Position numbers and translations under genes: made by a program
Assembly: GCA_003281335.1 (NCBI GenBank)
Contig: QCCG01000010.1
Span: 1-53,816 of the forward strand
Reading direction: 5' to 3'
DNA length: 53,816 nt
Origin: Prochlorococcus sp. AG-347-K19
GTDB lineage: Bacteria; Cyanobacteriota; Cyanobacteriia; PCC-6307; Cyanobiaceae
The notes under the pieces: model-generated
Database searches by the model: none
What the model saw: the letters and a program-made list of their open reading frames with translations, nothing else
Told to the model about the DNA's origin: nothing
In this document: positions 38,758-47,901 of the stretch, piece after piece
Position numbering within the stretch: the first letter of the stretch is position 1
Layout of the letters: each line of letters opens with the position of its first letter

Positions 38758-39552
38758 ATGGAAAATTATTCTTCTTTACTAATTGGTGGAAAACAATTTT
38801 CAAGTAGATTAATGGTTGGTACTGGCAAATACAAATCTACTCAAGCTATGGTGGAAAGTTTGTCAAATTCTGAAACGGAAATTATTACCGTCGCTGTTAG
38901 AAGAATTAAAAATGATCAGACCGGAGAAAATTTACTCGAAAAGATCAACTGGGAAAAATACTGGATGCTTCCTAATACAGCTGGTTGTGTTAATTCCGAT
39001 GAGGCAGTCAGAATAGCAGTTTTAGGTAGAGAACTTGCAAAATTATCTGGTCAAGAAGAAAATAATTTTGTGAAGTTAGAAGTTATTCCTGACAAAAAGT
39101 ATTTGCTACCAGATCCAATAGAAACTCTTAAAGCAGCCGAAATTTTAATAAAAAAGGGTTTCGCTGTACTACCCTATATCAATGCAGATCCTATTCTTGC
39201 AAAAAGACTAGAAGAAATAGGTTGTGCAACTATAATGCCATTGGGCTCTCCCATAGGCTCCGGGCAAGGTTTGTTAAATTTATCAAATATAAGGATTATT
39301 ATTGAGAATGCAAAAGTGCCAGTAATAATTGACGCAGGAATTGGGGTGCCTAGTGAAGCTTCTCAAGCTATGGAAATTGGAGCTGATGGTGTTTTAATCA
39401 ATAGTGCAATAGCTCAAGCTGCAAATCCTCCTCTAATGGCTCAAGCGATAAATTATAGTGTTAAAGCTGGCAGGCAAGCTTTTCTGGCAGGAAGAATTAA
39501 AAAACAAGACTTTGCAGTAGCAAGTTCGCCGGAAAAAAATATATCTATCTAA
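38758..39552 (+). CDS. thiG: Thiazole synthase
   Basis: ThiG forms the thiazole phosphate ring of thiamine from 1-deoxyxylulose 5-phosphate, dehydroglycine and ThiS thiocarboxylate. The 264-aa barrel contains [13 protein letters not shown], the catalytic Lys in VKLEVIPD (near residue 103), and the phosphate loops [12 protein letters not shown] and [26 protein letters not shown]. All family motifs are intact. A terminator-like hairpin follows 23 bases after the stop. No TPP riboswitch precedes the gene. Confidence 0.97.
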   Translation: MENYSSLLIGGKQFSSRLMVGTGKYKSTQAMVESLSNSETEIITVAVRRIKNDQTGENLLEKINWEKYWMLPNTAGCVNSDEAVRIAVLGRELAKLSGQEENNFVKLEVIPDKKYLLPDPIETLKAAEILIKKGFAVLPYINADPILAKRLEEIGCATIMPLGSPIGSGQGLLNLSNIRIIIENAKVPVIIDAGIGVPSEASQAMEIGADGVLINSAIAQAANPPLMAQAINYSVKAGRQAFLAGRIKKQDFAVASSPEKNISI

Positions 39553-39574
39553 TTCTCTAAATTGAGAAAAGTTT

Positions 39575-39612
39575 AAAAAGAAAGTAAAAATTTATTATTT
39601 ACTTTTTTTTAT
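39575..39612 (+). terminator. Rho-independent-type terminator after thiG
   Basis: AAAGTAAA (39581-39588) pairs with TTTACTTT (39598-39605) around a nine-base loop; upstream A residues can extend the stem against the following T-run, and eight T residues end it. The stem is A/T-rich as expected for the genome. A smaller TTCTC/GAGAA hairpin lies at 39553-39568. Confidence 0.5.
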
Positions 39613-39689
39613 CGTATTAAGAAAGAAGATTTGAAACTATTTACAATGTTTTTTCGCAAAGTGGAAGCACGCTGTAGTAATTTAATAAA

Positions 39690-39695
39690 TATATT
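39690..39695 (+). promoter_or_regulatory. Possible -10 box for sqdB
   Basis: TATATT, immediately overlapping TATTAT, lies about 28 bases before the sqdB GTG. A good ribosome site (GGAG, 39713-39716) lies between them, six bases before the start. Confidence 0.35.
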
Positions 39696-39722
39696 ATGAA
39701 TCTTTTAATTCTGGAGTTCTGA

Positions 39723-40916
39723 GTGAAAGTTATTGTTCTAGGTGGAGATGGTTTTTGCGGTTGGCCTTGTGCGGTGAATTTAGCAGATCAAAATCATGAT
39801 GTAATTATTGTCGACAATTTAAGTCGTAGAAAAATTGATATAGATCTAGAGGTAGAATCTTTAACTCCAATTTCTTCTATAACAGAACGACTTTCTGCAT
39901 GGGAAGAGACTGGAGGCAAGCCTATGAGATTTCTTAACATGGATATCTCTAAGCAATATCAAAAATTACTCAATTTGCTCATTGATGAAAAACCAGATTC
40001 CGTGATCCATTTTGCAGAACAAAGAGCAGCACCATACTCGATGAAATCGAGTTTTACCAAAAGATATACAGTAGATAATAATGTTAATGGCACCCACAAC
40101 CTACTTGCTGCAATAGTAGAGAGTAATTTAGATATTCATGTTGTTCATTTAGGGACAATGGGAGTCTACGGATATGGATCTCATAGAGGTGCAACAATTC
40201 CAGAAGGTTATCTAAAAGTTGAAGTTCCACAACCTGATGGAAGCCGCTTTGAAGAAGAAATATTACACCCTGCAAGCCCAGGTAGTGTCTACCACATGAC
40301 TAAAACTCTAGATCAATTATTATTTCTTTACTACAACAAAAATGATCTTGTAAGGATCACTGATCTACACCAAGGAATTGTTTGGGGAACAAATACAGAA
40401 GCAACTTTAAAAGATCCTAGATTGACAAACCGATTTGACTATGACGGAGATTATGGAACTGTTTTAAACAGATTTCTAATGCAAGCTGCAATTGGATATC
40501 CATTAAGTGTTCATGGGACAGGAGGGCAAACAAGAGCATTTATACACATAAAAGACTCTGTAAAATGCGTACAACTTGCTCTTGAAAATCCTCCAAAATC
40601 TGGAGAAAGAGTCAAAATCTTTAATCAAATGACTGAGAGTCATCAAGTTGGAGAACTAGCTAAAAAAGTTGCTTCTCTAACTGGAGCTAATATCAATTAT
40701 TTACCAAATCCAAGGAATGAAGCAGTAGAAAATGATCTAATTGTTGATAATAAATGCTTTATAGAATTAGGTTTAAACCCAACTACTCTTGATAATGGCT
40801 TATTAGAAGAAGTTGTTGAAGTTGCTAAAAAATACTCCAATAGATGTGATCTTAATCGCATACCTTGTGTTTCATCCTGGACAAAAAAACAAGCTGAGGC
40901 TATAAAGACTAATTAA
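39723..40916 (+). CDS. sqdB: UDP-sulfoquinovose synthase (sulfolipid biosynthesis)
   Basis: SqdB makes UDP-sulfoquinovose from UDP-glucose and sulfite, the head group donor of the thylakoid sulfolipid SQDG. The 397-aa extended short-chain dehydrogenase has the NAD loop GGDGFCGWP (7-15), VIHFAEQRAAPYSMKS, the catalytic Thr/Tyr/Lys region (LGTMGVYGYG, SVYHMTK) and the QGIVWGTNTE segment near the sugar site. Translation starts at GTG, supported by GGAG six bases upstream. sqdX follows by 26 bases, so both steps form one operon. Sulfolipid lets such cyanobacteria save phosphorus. Confidence 0.97.
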   Translation: MKVIVLGGDGFCGWPCAVNLADQNHDVIIVDNLSRRKIDIDLEVESLTPISSITERLSAWEETGGKPMRFLNMDISKQYQKLLNLLIDEKPDSVIHFAEQRAAPYSMKSSFTKRYTVDNNVNGTHNLLAAIVESNLDIHVVHLGTMGVYGYGSHRGATIPEGYLKVEVPQPDGSRFEEEILHPASPGSVYHMTKTLDQLLFLYYNKNDLVRITDLHQGIVWGTNTEATLKDPRLTNRFDYDGDYGTVLNRFLMQAAIGYPLSVHGTGGQTRAFIHIKDSVKCVQLALENPPKSGERVKIFNQMTESHQVGELAKKVASLTGANINYLPNPRNEAVENDLIVDNKCFIELGLNPTTLDNGLLEEVVEVAKKYSNRCDLNRIPCVSSWTKKQAEAIKTN

Positions 40917-40942
40917 AATTTTGAAATAATTACCCTAAGAAA

Positions 40943-42076
40943 GTGAAAATTGCATTGTTTACTGAAACTTTTTTACCTAAAGTTGACGGCATAGTCACAA
41001 GACTGACTAAAACAATTGAATTTTTAATAAAAAATGGTGATGAAGTAATAATTTTTTGTCCAGAGGGGTGTCCAGAATCATATATGGGAGCAACTGTAGT
41101 GGGAGTTGCTGCAATGCCGTTACCCTTATACCCAGAATTGAAGCTTGGTTTACCAGGTCCTGCTGTCTCAGATAAATTAGAAAAATTTAACCCAGATTTG
41201 ATACATGTTGTTAATCCAGCTGTACTTGGCCTAGGTGGCATATGGTTGGCGAAAACTAATAATATTCCTTTAATTGCTAGCTACCATACTCATCTTCCGA
41301 AATATCTGGAACATTACGGTATGGGTATGCTAGAGCCACTTTTGTGGGAATTACTTAAAGCAGCTCATAATCAAGCCTTGTTAAATTTGTGTACTTCCAC
41401 CGCTATGGTCAATGAATTAAAAGATAAAGGTATTCAAAGGACTGCTCTTTGGCAAAGAGGAGTAGATACTTACAGTTTCAAACCAGATTTAAGAAGTGAG
41501 AAAATGAGAGATAAATTATTTGGAAAATATAAAGATGCTAAATATTTATTGATTTATGTAGGAAGATTATCAGCAGAAAAACAAATTGAGAGAATTAAAC
41601 CAGTCTTAGAAAGTATCCCTAATGCTTGTCTTGCACTTGTAGGTGACGGACCGTATAGAAACCAGCTTGAAAAAATCTTCGAAAATACCAAGACTAATTT
41701 CATAGGATATTTATCTGGTGATGAACTTGCTAGCGCCTATGCCTCTGGAGATATATTTTTATTTCCCTCTAGTACAGAAACACTTGGTTTAGTTTTACTC
41801 GAAGCAATGGCCTCAGGATGTCCAGTTATCGGAGCCAACAAGGGGGGGATTCCAGATATAATAAGCGATGGGATTAATGGTTGTTTATATGATCCAGATG
41901 AAAAAGATAATGGGGTACAAAGTTTAATTGAAGCAACAAAAAAAATTCTAGAGAATGAAGATAAAAGAGAAATTATGAGAAAAGAGGCACGAAACGAAGC
42001 AGAAAAATGGGATTGGAATCAAGCAACGTTACAACTGCAAAATTATTATTCAGATACGCTCAAAGAAATAGATTAA
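40943..42076 (+). CDS. sqdX: Sulfoquinovosyltransferase
   Basis: SqdX transfers sulfoquinovose to diacylglycerol, completing SQDG. The 377-aa GT4-type protein has the N-domain start ALFTETFLPKVDGIVTRL, SYHTHLP, the nucleotide-binding LIYVGRLSAEKQI, and the C-domain signature FPSSTETLGLVLLEAMASGCPVIG with the E-x7-E pattern. The start is GTG (40943). It follows sqdB directly, which supports SqdX rather than a generic glycosyltransferase. It converges on a small unknown ORF. Confidence 0.94.
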   Translation: MKIALFTETFLPKVDGIVTRLTKTIEFLIKNGDEVIIFCPEGCPESYMGATVVGVAAMPLPLYPELKLGLPGPAVSDKLEKFNPDLIHVVNPAVLGLGGIWLAKTNNIPLIASYHTHLPKYLEHYGMGMLEPLLWELLKAAHNQALLNLCTSTAMVNELKDKGIQRTALWQRGVDTYSFKPDLRSEKMRDKLFGKYKDAKYLLIYVGRLSAEKQIERIKPVLESIPNACLALVGDGPYRNQLEKIFENTKTNFIGYLSGDELASAYASGDIFLFPSSTETLGLVLLEAMASGCPVIGANKGGIPDIISDGINGCLYDPDEKDNGVQSLIEATKKILENEDKREIMRKEARNEAEKWDWNQATLQLQNYYSDTLKEID

Positions 42077-42091
42077 AATTGACCTTAATTA

Positions 42092-42340
42092 TTATGCTAC
42101 GTGTGGAGGGGTAGGATTACTATATGAACTTAAAGGAAGTATAAGGGTAGCTATATTTTGATTCTTTTCAGGCCTTTTTTTCTTTGAGAATTTTTTACCA
42201 AAAGGTACTCTTATAACATTAGTCCCCTCAATACAACAAATATTTGAGTTATCTCCAGAAAAATTATTTACAAAATTTGGTAAGTTGACGTTTTTAACTG
42301 GCAGTTGCTTAACTTTACCAGATTTAAAATCTTTGGTCAT
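42092..42340 (-). CDS. Small basic hypothetical protein
   Basis: An 82-aa open frame with ATG start in a place otherwise empty (between sqdX and gcvP). The protein is basic (KKFSKKKRPEKNQ) with a Cys-Cys pair in NICCIEGTNVIRVPFGKK, a short hydrophobic strand IATLILPL and a Pro-rich end. It has no signal peptide, membrane helix or motif I recognise. The stop is 15 bases from that of sqdX. The clean spacer placement and normal residue mix suggest that it is real; conservation would decide. Confidence 0.5.
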   Translation of the reverse strand: MTKDFKSGKVKQLPVKNVNLPNFVNNFSGDNSNICCIEGTNVIRVPFGKKFSKKKRPEKNQNIATLILPLSSYSNPTPPHVA

Positions 42341-42469
42341 AGCTTCAAATACCCCAAAAAATTTGATGCTCGAATATTTTAATAAAAAAATTTAAAAAAA
42401 TTCTATAAGAAAATATTAAATTTTTATTCACATTGATAATAACTAAGTAAATACAGGGACGCTAGTCCT

Positions 42470-45379
42470 TTAAGCACATTTTTTTTCTTCTAAAGTCTCA
42501 TCTTGATTTACATTGCAAGAACAAATTAAATTGCGATCGCCATATGCATTATTAATCCTAGAAACTGAAGACCAAAACTTAATAGTTGTTGGAGTTTTAT
42601 AAGGAAAAGAAGCCTTTTCTTTTGAATAAGGATATTGCCAATTATCAGCAATTAACTCTTTCAGGGTATGGGGAGCATTGCTTATTACATTATTATTTTT
42701 TAATTCATGATTATTTTCTATTTCACTGATTTCTTCTCCAATCAATAGCATAGCCTCACAAAATCTATCTACTTCTGCCAAACTTTCACTTTCAGTAGGC
42801 TCTATCATTATGGTTTCTGGAACAGGCCAACTTATAGTTGGGGCATGAAAACTATAATCAATTAATCGTTTAGCTAAATCATTGACACTCAATCCAGTTT
42901 TGGATTTTAAATCTCTAAAATCTAAAATACATTCATGTGCGACAGAATTATTTTTTCCTTTATAAAGAATCTTGAATTTATGTTTTAAGGAATGCGCAAT
43001 ATAATTTGCAGATAAAATTGCGTGCGAAGTTGCTTTCCTTAACCCACTAAGACCTGCCATTTTTATATACATCCAACTTATTGGAAGAATACTGGCACTC
43101 CCATGCTTAGCAGAAGATACGAAATTAAAACTATTAGATAAATTATTATCCATTAAAGAATGAGTAGGAAGGTATGGGCTTAAAGTTTCTGTTGCAGCAA
43201 CTGGACCAACTCCTGGACCACCTCCCCCATGTGGAATGCAGAATGTTTTATGTAAATTCAAATGACAAACATCAACACCATAATTCCCAGGTTTACATAA
43301 TCCAACCTGAGCGTTCAAATTTGCTCCATCTAAATAAACAAATCCTCCAACGGAGTGAATTAAGTCACATATCTTTCTGATTTGTAATTCAAACACTCCA
43401 TGAGTAGATGGATAAGTCAACATAAGAGCCCCTATTTGGTCATCAAATTTTTTGACCTTAATCAACAAATCTTGAAAATCGATATTCCCTTCGTTATCAC
43501 ATTCAACAGTTAAGACATCAAAACCTGCCATAACTGCACTAGCAGGATTAGTTCCATGAGCACTTTTAGGAATTAAACATTTTTTTCTTGAAAATTCGCC
43601 TTTTGATTCAAAATAAGAATTTATTGCCAATAAACCAGCAAACTCTCCTTGAGAGCCTGCATTTGGTTGAAAAGAAACTGATTTTAAACCGACAATATCA
43701 CTTATCCATTTTTCTAGGTCAGATATTATTTTTGAATAGCCTTTAGTTTGATCTGGTGGAGAAAAAGGATGAATCGAAGATAAATTAGCCCAAGAGACAG
43801 GATTTAACTCAGCTGCAGAATTTAACTTCATGGTGCAGCTCCCTAATGGCATCATTCCATCTACCAAAGAGAAATCTTTTTCAGCAAGACGGAATATATA
43901 TCTCATTAATTCAGTTTCGCTTTGATAATTTGTGAATATATCTTGCTGCATCCATGCACTGGATCTCAAAGCTAAACTTTCAAGATGAAATTCTTTATCA
44001 AATTTTATATGCTCTAAATCTTTTTCTTTTTCTATAAGGTTTGCTATGAAAGTCAAAATATCTTTTATTTCTTTTTTATTACTAAGCTCGTCTAAAGAGA
44101 TCCCAAAGCCAGTTGAATTTTCAATAGTTGATCCCAAAGGCAAGATTCTTAAGTTATAGCCATTTTTTAATGCTTCATTATGGATCCTCTGGGAGTGCTC
44201 AGAATAAACATCAACACTATCAAATCTAATCCCATCAGGAATATCAAAACCTAAAGCAGCTAAACTTGATTCTAAATTTATTCTCAACTCAACTAATCTC
44301 TTAGCAATTTGGGTTAATCCTGAGGGTCCATGATAAATAGCATAAAAAGAAGAAATTATGGCTAATAAAGATTGAGAAGTACATATATTACTGGTAGCCT
44401 TTTCCCTTCTAATATGTTGCTCTCTTGTTTGCAATGCTAGTCTTAGAGACTTTTCTCCATTTTTAGAGAGAGTTTGCCCAACAATTCTTCCGGGTATCAG
44501 CCTTTTATATTTTTCGCTACAAGCAAAATATGCTGCATGGGGGCCACCAAAACCCATTGGTAAACCAAATCTTTGCATACTACCCACTGCTACATCAACA
44601 CCAAATTCAGAAATTGGTTTAATCAAAACTTGTGCTAGTGGATCAATACATGCCGTGACAATAATTTCTGATCGATGTGCTTGAGATATTAAGAATGTGG
44701 GATCATATAATTGTCCATTTTTACCAGGTAATTGCAACAACATTCCAAAAACATCATCATGATTAGGAAAGTTGCTTTGAGTAAAGCGTTTTAAGGATAT
44801 TCCCAAAGGTTTAGCTCTGGTTTGTAGAACATTAAAAGTATGGTCAAAAACATTTGACTCCACTAAGTAAACTTTTGAAGATTTATTTTTTCTTGCGGAA
44901 AAACTCATGGCCATGGCTTCTGCTGCAGCAGTACCCTCATCCAGCAAAGAAGCATTGGCGACAGGGAATCCTGTTAGTTCACAAACAATAGTCTGAAAAT
45001 TAAATAGAGCTTCTAATCTTCCTTGAGCAATTTCTGCTTGATATGGAGTATAAGACGTGTACCACCTTGGATTTTCAAGAACATGTCTTTGGATTACTTT
45101 AGGCATATGATTGTCATAATAACCAAGGCCTATAAGTGATCTCATATTAGTATTTTTATTCGCAATCTCTTCTAATTCGTTTAAAGCCTCAATTTCTGAA
45201 CAACCTTGGGGCAATATTTCTGAAGATTTATCTTTAAGCTGAATATCTTCAGGAATAACTTGATTTATAAATTGATCAATATTATTAAAACCAAGCTTGT
45301 TAAGCATAATTCTTTCATCATTATCTCCTAACCCAAGATGCCTATCTATAAACAAATCAAACCCAAATTTAAATGTCAT
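42470..45379 (-). CDS. gcvP: Glycine dehydrogenase (decarboxylating), P-protein
   Basis: GcvP removes CO2 from glycine and passes the aminomethyl group to GcvH. In cyanobacteria this serves photorespiratory glycine and one-carbon supply. The 969-aa protein is the fused form of the P-protein. The N half starts DLFIDRHLGLGDNDE and has GLGYYDNHMP; the C half holds the PLP lysine in NLHKTFCIPHGGGGPGVGPV near residue 710, and PLGSCTMKLN. It lies 45 bases after gcvH on the same strand. gcvT is not in this window. The C terminus ends ETLEEKKCA. Confidence 0.98.
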   Translation of the reverse strand: MTFKFGFDLFIDRHLGLGDNDERIMLNKLGFNNIDQFINQVIPEDIQLKDKSSEILPQGCSEIEALNELEEIANKNTNMRSLIGLGYYDNHMPKVIQRHVLENPRWYTSYTPYQAEIAQGRLEALFNFQTIVCELTGFPVANASLLDEGTAAAEAMAMSFSARKNKSSKVYLVESNVFDHTFNVLQTRAKPLGISLKRFTQSNFPNHDDVFGMLLQLPGKNGQLYDPTFLISQAHRSEIIVTACIDPLAQVLIKPISEFGVDVAVGSMQRFGLPMGFGGPHAAYFACSEKYKRLIPGRIVGQTLSKNGEKSLRLALQTREQHIRREKATSNICTSQSLLAIISSFYAIYHGPSGLTQIAKRLVELRINLESSLAALGFDIPDGIRFDSVDVYSEHSQRIHNEALKNGYNLRILPLGSTIENSTGFGISLDELSNKKEIKDILTFIANLIEKEKDLEHIKFDKEFHLESLALRSSAWMQQDIFTNYQSETELMRYIFRLAEKDFSLVDGMMPLGSCTMKLNSAAELNPVSWANLSSIHPFSPPDQTKGYSKIISDLEKWISDIVGLKSVSFQPNAGSQGEFAGLLAINSYFESKGEFSRKKCLIPKSAHGTNPASAVMAGFDVLTVECDNEGNIDFQDLLIKVKKFDDQIGALMLTYPSTHGVFELQIRKICDLIHSVGGFVYLDGANLNAQVGLCKPGNYGVDVCHLNLHKTFCIPHGGGGPGVGPVAATETLSPYLPTHSLMDNNLSNSFNFVSSAKHGSASILPISWMYIKMAGLSGLRKATSHAILSANYIAHSLKHKFKILYKGKNNSVAHECILDFRDLKSKTGLSVNDLAKRLIDYSFHAPTISWPVPETIMIEPTESESLAEVDRFCEAMLLIGEEISEIENNHELKNNNVISNAPHTLKELIADNWQYPYSKEKASFPYKTPTTIKFWSSVSRINNAYGDRNLICSCNVNQDETLEEKKCA

Positions 45380-45424
45380 ATTAAAATATTTTTCTTTAAA
45401 ATAGCTCTTTTTAAAAAGTTTGCC

Positions 45425-45814
45425 TTATTTTGGTACAACCTTTGATTGATATTCCTCAGAAGTTATCAAATCAGCAATTGATGCTTTTGATTCTGGTTTC
45501 AAAATGACTAACCAACCGTCTCCAATCGGATCATTCTGTAAAAGCTCAGGGTTCTCAATAACACTTTCATTTACAGAAACTATTTCCCCTGAAAAAGGCA
45601 GATAAACTTCCTCAACGGCCTTAACTGATTCTATTGTTCCAAAAGTCTCGCCTTTCTCTAAGGTCGCACCTTCATCAGCTAATTCAACAAAAACAATATC
45701 TCCCAATTGATCTATAGCGAATTCACTCACTCCAATTTTTAATAATCCATTTTCTTCCAAGACATATTCATGAGTATCAGCATAGTGGAGGTTGTCTGGA
45801 AACTTGTAAGACAT
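45425..45814 (-). CDS. gcvH: Glycine cleavage system H protein
   Basis: GcvH is the lipoyl shuttle between GcvP, GcvT and the L protein. At 129 aa it has normal length. The lipoylated Lys65 lies in GTIESVKAVEEVYLP, and the fold shows the H-protein pattern YADTHEYVLEENGLLKIGVSE-like start, AIDQLGDIVFVELADEGA and a C-terminal GDGWLVILKPES. It is two bases after the upstream PLP-lyase stop and 45 before gcvP, so all three are probably one transcript. Confidence 0.98.
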   Translation of the reverse strand: MSYKFPDNLHYADTHEYVLEENGLLKIGVSEFAIDQLGDIVFVELADEGATLEKGETFGTIESVKAVEEVYLPFSGEIVSVNESVIENPELLQNDPIGDGWLVILKPESKASIADLITSEEYQSKVVPK

Positions 45815-45816
45815 GA

Positions 45817-47109
45817 TTAAGTGGATAAAGGAAGTAGAGAATCCTTTGAAATTAATTTTTCATCTAATAGTTCAGATAATAATCGAATTAATGCAATTTT
45901 GATGTGAGCTATGTGAGAACCACCTTGAACAAAAATATTGTAAGGATCTCTTAGAGGGGCATCAGCAGAAAATTCACTTGTACTACCTTCAATAAAGGTA
46001 CCTCCCGCCATTAATAATTTTGAATCATATCCATCCATTGATGATGGAACAACATTCAGAAAAGAATCTACTGGTGAAGAATTTTGAAAAGATTGACAAA
46101 CTTTTTGTACCAAATCAGGATTATTCAATCTGACTGACTGAATAAGATCAGATCTATAAGTTGCTGGCTCCGGTAAAACCTTAAATCCCAAATTTTTAAA
46201 GACTGCTGCAACCATATCAGCACCTTTTAGTGATTCGTGAACAATTTGTGGTGCTAAAAACAAACCCTGCAAAATTAATCTTCCAAGTCCAAAATTTATT
46301 CCTGCAGAAGAACCAATGCCTGGTGAGGTTAATCTAGAACATGCCATCTCAACCAGCTCTGCATCTCCTGCAACGTACCCACCAGTAGGAACGATTGTTC
46401 CGCCCAAATTTTTAATCAATGATCCAGCAATTATATTTGCTCCTTTAGAAATTGGTTCACTATCTTCAACAAGCTCCCCATAACAATTATCAACAAAACA
46501 TATACAGTTAGGATCAATAGAATGAATAAGACTACAAATTTTCTCTATCTGATTATTCGTAAGAGACTTTCTCCAACTATATCCACAACTTTTTTGAATG
46601 AATACTAATTTGCATGAATTTTCTCTAAAAGAATGAACAATTTTTTCTTCAAAAGAATCAAAATTCTCGCAGATATTTATTTGCTTATATTCAATGTCAA
46701 AATCTTTAAGTGAGCCTTTTCCTCCTCCCCTTATTCCTATGACTTCTTCCAACGTATCATATGGTTGTCCTGTAAGAGATAACATTACATCTCCTGGTCG
46801 AAGAATTCCAAATAAGACTGAACTTATTGCATGCGTTCCACTTACAAATTGCATCCTCACAGCAGCCTTTTCAGCAAGAAAGAATCTTGCAAAAACCGCA
46901 TCAATTTTTTCTCTAGATATATCATCATGACCACTACCAGAAGATTGATTGAAATGACAAGTAGAAACATTTTCTTCCTTAAAAATTGTCAAAATATATT
47001 CTAATTTCTGGAAAACCTGATTGGACCTTTCTTGGAAAATTTTACTTAAACTCTCTTCGACAGAGAGAACAGCGTTTTCAGCCAGCTTTAAGTTATTGTC
47101 AAGAGTCAT
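45817..47109 (-). CDS. PLP-dependent lyase of the methionine gamma-lyase-like / aluminium-resistance family
   Basis: A 430-aa fold-type I PLP protein. Features: RMQFVSGTHAISSVLFGILRPGD, the cofactor-contact segment VFIQKSCGYSWR, FVDNCYGELVE, and the Schiff-base lysine in SLIKNLGGTIVPTGGY with the SPGIGSSAGINFG loop. Family members are annotated as aluminium-resistance or methionine gamma-lyase-like proteins, but the real substrate is mostly unproven; cystathionine/methionine side-chain cleavage is a guess. The gene lies 18 bases after the 232-aa protein gene and two bases before gcvH, suggesting a link to glycine or sulfur amino acid metabolism. Confidence 0.87.
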   Translation of the reverse strand: MTLDNNLKLAENAVLSVEESLSKIFQERSNQVFQKLEYILTIFKEENVSTCHFNQSSGSGHDDISREKIDAVFARFFLAEKAAVRMQFVSGTHAISSVLFGILRPGDVMLSLTGQPYDTLEEVIGIRGGGKGSLKDFDIEYKQINICENFDSFEEKIVHSFRENSCKLVFIQKSCGYSWRKSLTNNQIEKICSLIHSIDPNCICFVDNCYGELVEDSEPISKGANIIAGSLIKNLGGTIVPTGGYVAGDAELVEMACSRLTSPGIGSSAGINFGLGRLILQGLFLAPQIVHESLKGADMVAAVFKNLGFKVLPEPATYRSDLIQSVRLNNPDLVQKVCQSFQNSSPVDSFLNVVPSSMDGYDSKLLMAGGTFIEGSTSEFSADAPLRDPYNIFVQGGSHIAHIKIALIRLLSELLDEKLISKDSLLPLST

Positions 47110-47127
47110 TTATTATGAAAATTCATG

Positions 47128-47826
47128 TTATTTTTCAGAAGCTAAATTTCTTAATTCTGCGAGGAAAGCATTAGGTCCCCTACCCTGAAAATAAGAAAGT
47201 TTTTTTGAAGCCTCATATAAATCAAGAAGTTCTCCATCTAATTCTTCTGCCGTATAATCTCTAATTCCTGCAATTACCTCAGCAAAACGCTCTCTACGGG
47301 CAGATTTATTGACAGCATAGGCTTCCATTACTTGAATTTTACATGATCTCCAAGCCTTATTCTGACAAAAATGCACTGAAAGAGCACCACTTAAAGCAGA
47401 AGCTTCTTCATCTTCTATGTACCAGTCAAAAGATGAAGGTAGAGGTTTTAATCCTGAAAATATCTCGAATAACTCCCCAGCCGACAATGGATTACCAGAA
47501 TCATTTTTTAGGGGTAATGCAGATTCTTCCAAAGATTTCCATAACTCTGGGTAATCACTTTCAAAACGATCCCTGATTTTTTCAATACCTTGATCAAGAA
47601 TCGTATTAACTTGAGCTAAAGCAAGAAAAACTTCAGGACCTGGCGAAGATAACTTCCCATTCCTGAGATTAGAAATTTGCGAATTATGAACTTTACCTAA
47701 ATCAAGAACTTCTGAAAGTAATGGTAATACTCTGTGAGACCATCCATTTCTTTCATGCCAGAGATGTATCAAATGAGCCATAGCCCTTCGACCTCTAGAT
47801 AATTTATCGCGATATCCGAGACTCAC
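47128..47826 (-). CDS. Conserved protein with possible N-terminal helix-turn-helix
   Basis: A 232-aa protein with GTG start (47824-47826). Residues about 15-75 look like a Cro/XRE-type helical bundle: WSHRVLPLLSEVLDLGKVHNSQISNLRNGKL resembles the 'turn plus recognition helix' of these regulators (…SQISNLRNGK…), followed by GPEVFLALAQVN. The rest is helical and acidic with no known domain; the middle has WYIEDEEASALSGALSVHFC. I do not recognise a named gene. It heads the leftward lyase-gcvH-gcvP run and is divergent from desC with a 75-base spacer, a position suited to a local regulator. Confidence 0.72.
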   Translation of the reverse strand: MSLGYRDKLSRGRRAMAHLIHLWHERNGWSHRVLPLLSEVLDLGKVHNSQISNLRNGKLSSPGPEVFLALAQVNTILDQGIEKIRDRFESDYPELWKSLEESALPLKNDSGNPLSAGELFEIFSGLKPLPSSFDWYIEDEEASALSGALSVHFCQNKAWRSCKIQVMEAYAVNKSARRERFAEVIAGIRDYTAEELDGELLDLYEASKKLSYFQGRGPNAFLAELRNLASEK

Positions 47827-47901
47827 AGATAATTAAACTTATCAATAGTATAGTATGATAATATTACATATCGGTAATTTTGAAAATAGTATTTCCATAT
47901 C

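Noticed and set aside
40930..41241. 103-codon antisense frame at the start of sqdX
   Set aside because: It overlaps the conserved glycosyltransferase N domain and the residue pattern is not protein-like.
42456..42469. Small hairpin GGAC-GCTA-GTCC after gcvP
   Set aside because: The stem has only four pairs and no T-run, too weak to call a terminator.
45380..45424. Possible glycine riboswitch before gcvP
   Set aside because: The gap to gcvH is 45 bases, too short for the aptamer, and no candidate fits before the upstream genes either.
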